DNA from: Bacillota bacterium
Lineage (GTDB): Bacteria; Bacillota; UBA994
Length of the DNA: 5,242 nucleotides
NCBI GenBank assembly: GCA_018725535.1
Contig: QLUS01000112.1
Location: 1-5,242 of the forward strand
Direction of reading: 5' to 3'
Shown here: one piece after another, positions 1-4,866 of the stretch
Position numbering within the stretch: the stretch's first letter is position 1
Layout: every line of letters begins with the position of its first letter
Made by a program: the position numbers and the translations under genes
Notes under the pieces: model-generated
The model's database searches: none
Told to the model about the DNA's origin: nothing
The model's input: only the letters and a program-made list of their open reading frames with translations

Positions 1-75
1 GCCATGGGACCTAATGTGGCTGGCGTAATCGGGTCGGCTGTCGCGGCAGGCGTCCTGTTGTCGATGCTACAATAG
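1..75 (+). CDS. Na+-translocating decarboxylase beta subunit, C-terminal end (partial)
   Basis: Frame 1 is open from the window edge to a TAG at 73-75 and encodes 24 residues that begin AMGPNVAGVIGSAVAAG. From memory of the family, this matches the extreme C-terminus of beta subunits of biotin-dependent sodium-pumping decarboxylases (oxaloacetate OadB, glutaconyl-CoA GcdB, methylmalonyl-CoA MmdB), which end in a HAMGPNVAGVIG-type motif within the last membrane helix. These integral membrane subunits couple decarboxylation of carboxybiotin to Na+ export, mainly in anaerobes. The small Ala/Gly/Val-rich hydrophobic segment seen here fits a final transmembrane helix. The start and most of the gene lie left of the window, so the substrate (oxaloacetate, glutaconyl-CoA or methylmalonyl-CoA) cannot be decided. 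No convincing terminator separates it from the veg promoters. Confidence 0.75.
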   Translation, partial: AMGPNVAGVIGSAVAAGVLLSMLQ

Positions 76-108
76 GGTTCTGCCCAACGACGCAAGGCGC
101 AATTTTTC

Positions 109-136
109 TTGACAAGGTCTATGGCGTTGCTATAAT
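109..136 (+). promoter_or_regulatory. sigma-A promoter P1 upstream of veg
   Basis: A perfect TTGACA (-35, 109-114) and a perfect TATAAT (-10, 131-136) are separated by 16 bp, one short of the ideal 17. It is the upstream member of a tandem pair reading toward veg. Tandem strong vegetative promoters before veg are also known in B. subtilis. Confidence 0.82.
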
Positions 137-149
137 AATAAACTTTTGG

Positions 150-179
150 TTGACATCTCCCGGCATAAGCTGGTATAAT
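150..179 (+). promoter_or_regulatory. sigma-A promoter P2 of veg, extended -10
   Basis: TTGACA (150-155) and TATAAT (174-179) are both perfect consensus, with an 18 bp spacer. The -10 is preceded by TGG, giving an extended -10 (TGnTATAAT, 171-179). Transcription should start near 186, leaving a leader of about 25 nt before the GTG at 211. With both hexamers at consensus, this should be a very strong constitutive promoter unless the overlapping palindrome (170-187) is bound by a repressor. Confidence 0.88.
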
Positions 180-187
180 CATACCAG
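170..187. promoter_or_regulatory. Perfect palindrome over the veg P2 -10 and start site (possible operator)
   Basis: CTGGTAT (170-176), a 4-nt centre AATC, then ATACCAG (181-187): a perfect 7-bp inverted repeat. It contains the whole extended -10 of P2 and reaches the predicted transcription start. A protein bound here would block RNA polymerase. The position is visible in the sequence; the operator role is inferred and no known consensus is recognised. Confidence 0.4.
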
Positions 188-210
188 ACAAGCAGGGAAG
201 GTGGGTTTTT

Positions 211-480
211 GTGAACAGCAATGTCATCGCGGACATTCGCCGCGACCTTGAACTGCACATCGGGGAAAGGGTTTGGCTAAAAGCTAATCGAGGCCGACGC
301 AAGGCGACAGTACGCGAAGGCATTATTGAGAGCACGTACACCTCTCATTTCCTCGTGCGGATGGGCGAGCAGCCGTATATCAGCCGTATCTCCATCAGTT
401 ATGCCGATGTCTTAACCCAATCAGTGGAACTGTCTATCGGTGGGCCTGAACATCGATTAGCAGCTAACTTAGGTAAGTAG
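211..480 (+). CDS. veg: Veg family protein
   Basis: The 89-residue product matches the Veg family (about 86 residues in B. subtilis). The conserved core LKANRGRRK (residues 23-31) is followed by a REGII-ESTY segment, and SYADVLTQSVEL (63-74) lies near the C-terminus. Veg is a small cytoplasmic protein that is highly expressed in B. subtilis and reported there to promote biofilm formation by opposing SinR; its biochemical activity is not settled. The GTG start at 211 is supported by GGAAGGTGG (196-204) six bases upstream; the nearby ATG at 221 is out of frame. Two consensus promoters drive it and a strong hairpin follows 30 bp after the stop, so it may be largely monocistronic. Its place upstream of ispE recalls the yabG-veg-sspF-ispE-purR order of Bacillus. 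The C-terminal 15 or so residues (GGPEHRLAANLGK) are variable in the family. Confidence 0.93.
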   Translation: MNSNVIADIRRDLELHIGERVWLKANRGRRKATVREGIIESTYTSHFLVRMGEQPYISRISISYADVLTQSVELSIGGPEHRLAANLGK

Positions 481-510
481 ACATAAATGAATTCGCGGGT
501 CATTTCATTT

Positions 511-545
511 GAGCCACCCCCATGAACATTCATGGGGGTGGCTTC
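511..545 (+). terminator. Hairpin after veg, probable intrinsic terminator
   Basis: AGCCACCCCCATG (512-524) and CATGGGGGTGGCT (531-543) form a perfect 13-bp GC-rich stem around a 6-nt loop (AACATT). The following bases (TCTGCG) give almost no U-tract, so termination on the plus strand may be inefficient and some veg transcription could continue into the cph region. The stem itself is unmistakable. Confidence 0.7.
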
Positions 546-603
546 TGCGCGGTATATCACCTCCCGTCAAAGACAACTCTAGACTAGACGACAATTTCAA
601 GGG

Positions 604-620
604 GTGAATCTTAGATTCAC
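604..620. promoter_or_regulatory. Perfect palindrome before cphB, ARG-box-like half-sites
   Basis: GTGAATC (604-610), TTA, GATTCAC (614-620): a perfect 7-bp inverted repeat ending one base before the cphB Shine-Dalgarno region. Its inner half-sites TGAAT and ATTCA equal those of the ArgR/AhrC ARG box, but the spacer between them is 5 bp (CTTAG) rather than the usual 4 A/T bases. It could be an operator or an RNA hairpin next to the ribosome binding site. No clear promoter is visible between 541 and 603. Confidence 0.4.
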
Positions 621-627
621 TTGGAGG
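621..627 (+). promoter_or_regulatory. Ribosome binding site of cphB, fixes the start at GTG 633
   Basis: TTGGAGG (621-627) contains a GGAGG core five bases before GTG 633-635. The in-frame TTG at 621 lies inside this Shine-Dalgarno sequence and cannot be the start. The encoded N-terminus then begins MVKDIERHLFVVGG, as expected for cyanophycinase. Confidence 0.8.
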
Positions 628-632
628 ACAAC

Positions 633-1420
633 GTGGTAAAAGACATCGAGAGACATCTCTTCGTCGTTGGCGGTGCCGAGGACAAGGAAGGCAAATGCAC
701 CATTCTGCGTCGTTTTGTCACCCTCGCTGGGGGCAGCGAAGCGGTTATCGCGGTAGTAACCGCAGCCACAGAGCTACAAAGCGAGGTCGGGCAGCAGTAC
801 GAAACGCTCTTCAATCGTTTGGGAGCGGGGAAGGTGCACCTGTTGCATGTGGCTAATCGAGAGCAGGCTAACAATAGCGAAAACATCGCCCTGGTAGGGA
901 GTGCTACAGGCGTGTACTTTACCGGAGGAGATCAACTCCGCATTACGAGCGTCGTCGGCGGAACGGCGCTTGACAATGAACTAAAGGAAGTGAGTCGGCG
1001 TGGCGCGGTAATCGCGGGAACAAGCGCAGGCGCATCTGTCATGAGTGACATTATGATCGTGGCTGGCGTAGGGCAGGTAGAGCCCACACAGGAATCCTTG
1101 CGCCTGGCCTTGGCCTGATAAGCCAGGTTGTCATTGACCAGCACTTCGCGCAGCGGGGACGGATTGGCAGGCTGCTAGGTGCTGTTGCGCAGAACCCGTA
1201 TGTCATGGGGCTCGGCATTGACGAGGATACGGCTATTGAAGTAACGACTAGCGGGAGGTTTACGGCGCTAGGCTCCGGCTGCGTAACCGTTTTAGACGGG
1301 CGCTCCCTAACGCATAGCACGGTGTCTGATACATGGGCGGATGAGCCATTTGCCCTGACTGACGTCACACTGCACCTCCTGCCGGGAGGCTACTCTTTTG
1401 ACCTAATAACACGGCGTCCC
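633..1420 (+). pseudogene. cphB: Cyanophycinase, frameshifted and lacking its own stop
   Basis: Cyanophycinase (serine peptidase family S51) degrades the Asp/Arg polymer cyanophycin to beta-Asp-Arg dipeptides in the cytoplasm. Frame 0 gives residues 1 to about 159: VVGGAED (11-17), TGGDQ (97-101) and the nucleophile motif GTSAGAS with Ser131, close to Ser132 of the Synechocystis enzyme. This frame stops at a TGA (1116-1118). Family homology resumes at once in frame 2 from 1103 (PGLGLISQVVIDQHF, with the conserved DQHF His codon at 1142) and runs to FDLITRRP, ending at 1420. Together the parts give about 265 residues, near the usual 271, so little besides the frame is lost. After 1420 the frame has no native stop: it continues out of frame through cphA-derived sequence to a TAG at 1496-1498. 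The shift is consistent with a 7-nt deletion between CGCCTGG repeats near 1101-1109; a 1-nt loss is also possible. As read, it encodes no active enzyme. Confidence 0.85.
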
Positions 1421-2483
1421 TCCTTAACGATCGCCTTCTCGTCAGCGGAGACACAACCGGCCCCTGGAGCGCGGGAGTTTTGCTCTGCGATCCCTTAGTG
1501 GAGGCCGTCGCCCTAGAGGTGGCGCGGGGCGGGATTATTCGCGGGGGCTCGGCTACAATCTCGCTGATGTGGCCGTAGTTACCAATGTCACCGAAGATCA
1601 TCTTGGCCAAGACGGAGTCCGGGATCTCGACGAGCTTTGTCACGTCAAGGCTCTGGTGGCAGAAGCCGTACGCCCCGGAGGGAAGGTCGTCGTAAACGCA
1701 GAGAACGCCTACAGTCTGAGGGCGGGGCAACGCTCTGGCCGCGAAATGGTCCTGTTTGCCAAGGAGCCAAATCGACTGCTAAACGAGCACCTAGCGCAAG
1801 GTGGACGTGCGGCGTTTGTTGCTAACGGCTTATTCCAAGTTGTGCACGGGGGCGAAACTTTGCTCACTTTGGCTGTCGACGATGTACCCATTACTTTTCG
1901 TGGCAAGGCTCGTCATAACGTAGAGAATTGTGCTGCTGCCTTAGCCGCTCTCTACAGTGTCGGCGTGCCGTTAGAAGAATGCAGAGAGGCGCTTAGGCAA
2001 TTCAAGCCTGACCTTGTGCACAATCCCGGACGGCAAAATGTAATTAAGGTAGCCCATGCCTCAGTATTGCTTGATTACGGTCATAACGCCACGGGGGTGG
2101 AGTGCGTAGCGGAGTTAGCGCGTGGGCTGTGCAGCGGACGATTGATGGGAGTTGTATGTGCGCCAGGCGACCGCACTGACGACTGCATTGTTAAGCTAGG
2201 GCAGGTAGCCGGAGAGAGATTTGACGCCCTTCGCATAAAGGAAGACAAGGACTTACGGGGTCGCAAGCCTGGCGAGGTCGCCACACTGCTTTGTTCAGGC
2301 GCGTCAGCACATCGCAATCCTGCCGATATAGCAGTAGTGCTGGACGAAAGGCAGGCCCTGCGCGAGAGCCTAGTAGCAGCGACAGAACACGACCTAGTTG
2401 TCGTGTTCTATGAGTCACTTGAGGCTACGCTTGATCACCTAAGTTCTCTGGCGCTGGAGTTTGGAGCAGCCCCGCTGCACTAG
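1421..2483 (+). pseudogene. cphA: Cyanophycin synthetase remnant: C-terminal Mur-ligase part only, frameshifted
   Basis: CphA normally has about 870-900 residues: an N-terminal domain, an ATP-grasp domain and a Mur-ligase domain, which together add Asp and Arg to the polymer. Here homology starts abruptly with LNDRLLVSGDTTGPWS in frame 1 (codons 1423-1470), continues through ARGGIIRGG (1522-1547), then moves to frame 0 at LGYNLADVAVVTNVTEDHLG (from 1548). The rest is open to TAG 2481-2483 and shows RHNVEN (1911-1928), NPGRQN (2022-2039), DYGHNATG (2073-2096; usually DYAHNPAG), APGDR and EDKDLRGRKPGE. The frame change needs one extra G in the run at 1543-1547. Both the ATP-grasp domain and the Mur P-loop (GTNGKTT type) are absent, so ATP-dependent synthesis is impossible. 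The GTG at 1569 that opens the long frame-0 stretch has no ribosome binding site. About 353 of the expected residues remain. Confidence 0.87.
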
Positions 2484-2515
2484 AAATGTATGCGCAGGTG
2501 TATTAGAATGGGTGA

Positions 2516-2521
2516 GAGGTG
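2516..2521 (+). promoter_or_regulatory. Ribosome binding site of ispE, favours GTG 2528
   Basis: GAGGTG (2516-2521) matches the Shine-Dalgarno consensus and lies six bases before GTG 2528-2530. The in-frame GTG at 2519 overlaps this site and is unlikely to be used. GTG 2534 is possible, but its spacing of 12 is long. ATG 2523 is out of frame. Confidence 0.65.
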
Positions 2522-2527
2522 TATGCT

Positions 2528-3367
2528 GTGGCTGTGAGGCTCCTCTCCCCCGCCAAAGTAAACTTGCGCTTGCGGATTTTGGGGCGCAGGACAGATGGCT
2601 ACCACGAAATAGACACGGTTCTGCAGTCGATTGACCTTTGCGACGAGATTACGATTGCGCTCTCAGGCTCGAGCTTGCGTGTTCTTGCCCCCCCGCATTT
2701 GCCATCAGGGGAGGGAAATCTATGCTACCAAGCCGCACAGGTTTTTTTTGCCCGCCTCAAACGGAGCGCCCATGCCTCTGTTTGGCTAACCAAGCGCATC
2801 CCTGTGCAAGCGGGGCTAGGCGGCGGGAGCAGCAACGCCGCTGCGGTTCTTTTAGGGCTGAACCATCTGCACGAGAATCCCTTTAACCCCACAGAGCTTG
2901 CCCTCTTAGGAGCGACCCTAGGCTCCGATGTGCCGTTCTTCCTTACGGGCGGCACCGCTCGCGCCCGGGGGCGGGGGGAACATGTCGAATCACTGCCGGA
3001 TGCTAGAGGCTGGTGGCTCCGCATTGTGAAACCGGAACTAGGTTTGTCTACAGCAGAGGTGTATGCCCTGTGGCGGCCCGAGAAAGGCGCCGCAGACGTT
3101 TTGGCAGACGACGCCTTTTTTAGTGACCTCGAGCAGCCAGCGCAAGAACTTATGCCTGCGCTCGTCGATTTCTACCGCATGCTTATCGCGGATGGGGCAG
3201 AGAGAGTGCTCCTTTGCGGTAGCGGTTCGGCGGTATGCGGGTTCTACTCCAAGCCTCCGGCGGGCGCATTGCCGCTAGAGGGAGGCCAGCGTGAGTTCAT
3301 CGCGCGTACCATGACGCGTTTAGAGTACAGCCAAGCCACTGCGGTTAAGGAGTGTGAGTTAGCATGA
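2528..3367 (+). CDS. ispE: 4-diphosphocytidyl-2-C-methyl-D-erythritol kinase
   Basis: IspE is the GHMP-family kinase of the MEP isoprenoid pathway. It phosphorylates the 2-hydroxyl of CDP-methylerythritol with ATP in the cytoplasm. With the GTG 2528 start the protein has 279 residues (E. coli 283). Visible motifs are SPAKVNL with Lys10 (the E. coli catalytic lysine is also residue 10), LGRRTDGYHEI (18-28), the ATP-binding loop GLGGGSSNAAA (96-106), GSDVPFFLTGG with the predicted catalytic Asp134, and the C-terminal GHMP loop CGSGSAVCGFY. The frame stays open across C7, T8 and G6 runs (near 2688, 2742 and 2974), so it is intact. It starts 44 bp after the cphA remnant and overlaps the next gene by 4 bp (ATGA, 3364-3367), which implies translational coupling. 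In Bacillus, ispE likewise lies downstream of veg and before a regulator gene (purR). Confidence 0.95.
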   Translation: MAVRLLSPAKVNLRLRILGRRTDGYHEIDTVLQSIDLCDEITIALSGSSLRVLAPPHLPSGEGNLCYQAAQVFFARLKRSAHASVWLTKRIPVQAGLGGGSSNAAAVLLGLNHLHENPFNPTELALLGATLGSDVPFFLTGGTARARGRGEHVESLPDARGWWLRIVKPELGLSTAEVYALWRPEKGAADVLADDAFFSDLEQPAQELMPALVDFYRMLIADGAERVLLCGSGSAVCGFYSKPPAGALPLEGGQREFIARTMTRLEYSQATAVKECELA

Positions 3368-4035
3368 TTCCGATCAAACTCGAAAACTACAAGCCACTGC
3401 GAGATATAGTTTTTGAGCACCTACGCACCGCGATTATTGCGGGAGCGCTCAAGCCAGGCGAGAGGCTAATGGAGTTGCAGCTGGCCGAGGACATGGGAGT
3501 GAGCCGTACCCCCGTGCGTGAGGCGATTCGCAAGTTAGAGCTTGAGGGGCTAGTCAGCATGGTAGCGCGGCGCGGCGCCTACGTTTCTGACCTTAGCATT
3601 CGCGATATCGCAGAAACATTTGAAGTGCGAGCCGCCCTCGAATCCCTAGCTGCCGGCCTTGCTGCCGAACGCATTGTGCCGGAGGAGCTAGAGAAGCTCG
3701 AGCGAGTACTAGTGGAGATTGGAGCGTGCGAACTCGGGGACGACATTGAGCGCATGGTTCTGCTAGACGAGGAGTTCCACGCTCTTCTTCTCTTTGCCGC
3801 GACGCGCAACAGCAAGCTGTCTCAGATTATCAGCAACTTGCGCGAACAAATCACCCGCTTTCGCCGCTCGTCCTTGTCTACCCCTGGGCGGATCAAAGCA
3901 GTGTTTCACGAACATAAGAGCATTGTCGAGGCCATTTCCGACCGCAACAGCGCACTAGCGCAAGCGCTCGCTAAGGAGCATATAGAGAATGCTGAGCATT
4001 CGTTAATGGACTGGGTCAAAGAGCGCAAGCCATAG
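3364..4035 (+). CDS. GntR family transcriptional regulator, FCD subfamily
   Basis: A 223-residue two-domain regulator. The N-terminal winged helix-turn-helix of GntR type spans about residues 10-76, with LRTAIIAGALKPGERL (20-35), the recognition-helix region SRTPVREAIRKLELEGLV (47-64) and the wing RRGAYVSD (69-76). The C-terminal all-helical FCD domain (about 80-215) keeps a plausible metal/effector site: Asp135 and His139 in LDEEFH, His184 in HEHKSIVEAI and His206 in KEHIENAE. FCD regulators usually bind small carboxylic acids, often with a metal ion, and control nearby catabolic genes; the ligand here is unknown. It is translationally coupled to ispE and followed 14 bp later by the nucleotidyltransferase gene. 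Both features suggest one operon and possible autoregulation, although no GntR-type operator was recognised nearby. Confidence 0.92.
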   Translation: MIPIKLENYKPLRDIVFEHLRTAIIAGALKPGERLMELQLAEDMGVSRTPVREAIRKLELEGLVSMVARRGAYVSDLSIRDIAETFEVRAALESLAAGLAAERIVPEELEKLERVLVEIGACELGDDIERMVLLDEEFHALLLFAATRNSKLSQIISNLREQITRFRRSSLSTPGRIKAVFHEHKSIVEAISDRNSALAQALAKEHIENAEHSLMDWVKERKP

Positions 4036-4049
4036 ACAGGAGGAATGCT

Positions 4050-4811
4050 ATGCACGCCATAATTCTCGCCGGTGCGTCCGGTCAAGACGACTTTGCGCGT
4101 CGCCATGGAACTAACAATAAGGCGCTAATCCCTATTGGGAGTAAGACTATGTTTGCGCATGTGCTCGGGGCTCTGCTTGACTCTACCTTGATACAGACCA
4201 TCGTCGCGGTGGGGCCCGTCGCTGACTTGGTGCGCTTTACAGAGCCGCGCGTCACCTTGATCGAGGACAGCGGAGATATGGTCTCCAACTGCCTGACGGC
4301 AGTCCGTGCCTTGCCGGGGAGCGAGCGCGTAGTAGTAGTCACGTCGGACATACCCATGCTTACGCCTCGTGTACTGGACAGCTACTTAGCAAGCATAGCC
4401 GATAAAGAAGGGGACTTTTTCTATCCCATTATCAGCAAGGAAACTAATGAACGCCAATACCCCGGCGTTAAGCGCACTTACGCGACGTTGCGCGAAGGTA
4501 CTTTTGCCGGGGGGAACTTGAGCGTAGTCAACTCAGCCGTCGCCGAGCGCATCGGCAGCCGGATGAGAGAATTCGTCGCCTTACGCAAGAGCATGCTCGG
4601 ATTAGGCTCGCTCATTGGCCTAAAATTCCTGTTTAAGCTGTTAGCGGGGCAGCTCTCCATTGCGGAGGTTGAGCAGCGCATGTCCGATTTGCTTGCGTGC
4701 AAATGTGTTGCTGTGGTTTGCCCATACCCGGAGATTGGCACCGACATCGACAAAGACAGCGACCTTGACATAGCGCGTCGCATTTTGGCCGGGGCATGGG
4801 ATTCACCCTAG
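4050..4811 (+). CDS. MobA-like NTP transferase domain protein, substrate unknown
   Basis: A 253-residue protein with a Rossmann-like nucleotidyltransferase (GT-A type) fold signature. The N-terminal nucleotide loop is IILAGASG (4-11), with conserved-type lysine in NKALIPIGSKTM (Lys24). VVVVTSDIPML (94-104) carries the predicted metal-binding Asp100, FAGGNLSVVN (152-161) follows, and GTDIDKDSDLDIARRI (230-245) closes the domain. The family to which MobA, IspD and sugar nucleotidyltransferases belong transfers NMP groups to diverse acceptors. The usual LAGGxGxRM is altered here to LAGASGQDD, so the product cannot be assigned to molybdopterin or any other pathway. ATG 4050 has an excellent AGGAGG (4038-4043) at 6-nt spacing. 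It is the last gene of the ispE-GntR cluster and is followed by a hairpin terminator. Co-occurrence with ispE might suggest an isoprenoid or envelope role, but that is only a guess. Confidence 0.88.
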   Translation: MHAIILAGASGQDDFARRHGTNNKALIPIGSKTMFAHVLGALLDSTLIQTIVAVGPVADLVRFTEPRVTLIEDSGDMVSNCLTAVRALPGSERVVVVTSDIPMLTPRVLDSYLASIADKEGDFFYPIISKETNERQYPGVKRTYATLREGTFAGGNLSVVNSAVAERIGSRMREFVALRKSMLGLGSLIGLKFLFKLLAGQLSIAEVEQRMSDLLACKCVAVVCPYPEIGTDIDKDSDLDIARRILAGAWDSP

Positions 4812-4821
4812 GAGAGACCAT

Positions 4822-4860
4822 AAAAAGGGCTGTTCCGCGATAAGCGGAGCAGCCCTTTCG
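4822..4860. terminator. Bidirectional intrinsic terminator between convergent genes
   Basis: A 15-bp stem pairs 4824-4838 (AAAGGGCTGTTCCGC) with 4844-4858 (GCGGAGCAGCCCTTT), with one G-U pair and loop GATAA. On the minus strand it is followed by a T5 run (complement of A 4822-4826), a good terminator for the gene entering from the right. On the plus strand the tail is only TTTCG, so it is weaker for the nucleotidyltransferase operon. Confidence 0.85.
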
Positions 4861-4866
4861 GAACCG

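Noticed and set aside
76..108. Intrinsic terminator after the left-edge decarboxylase gene
   Set aside because: Only 3-bp stems (such as CGC-AAG-GCG) precede the T5 run at about 103-107. This is too weak to call.
541..603. Promoter for cphB between the veg terminator and the palindrome
   Set aside because: TATATC (553-558) and TAGACT (580-585) have no acceptable -35 partner at 16-18 bp, so I list no promoter.
1092..1118. Programmed -1 ribosomal frameshifting in cphB
   Set aside because: The change from frame 0 to frame 2 has the right sign, but no X_XXY_YYZ slippery heptamer or downstream stem is visible. About 7 nt of overlapping homology also argues for a deletion.
1569..2483. Stand-alone functional Mur ligase starting at GTG 1569
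   Set aside because: There is no ribosome binding site or P-loop, and CphA homology continues upstream in another frame to 1423. It is a broken gene rather than a short family member.
2496..2524. 8-bp direct repeat AGGTGTAT (2496-2503 and 2517-2524) before ispE
   Set aside because: It is short and its second copy is largely explained by the Shine-Dalgarno, so chance duplication is likely.
2725..3024. Minus-strand open frame inside ispE, and similar antisense frames elsewhere
   Set aside because: The composition is that of an antisense shadow (Arg/Pro/Ser-rich), with no recognisable family and no ribosome binding site, and it is fully covered by a well-supported gene.
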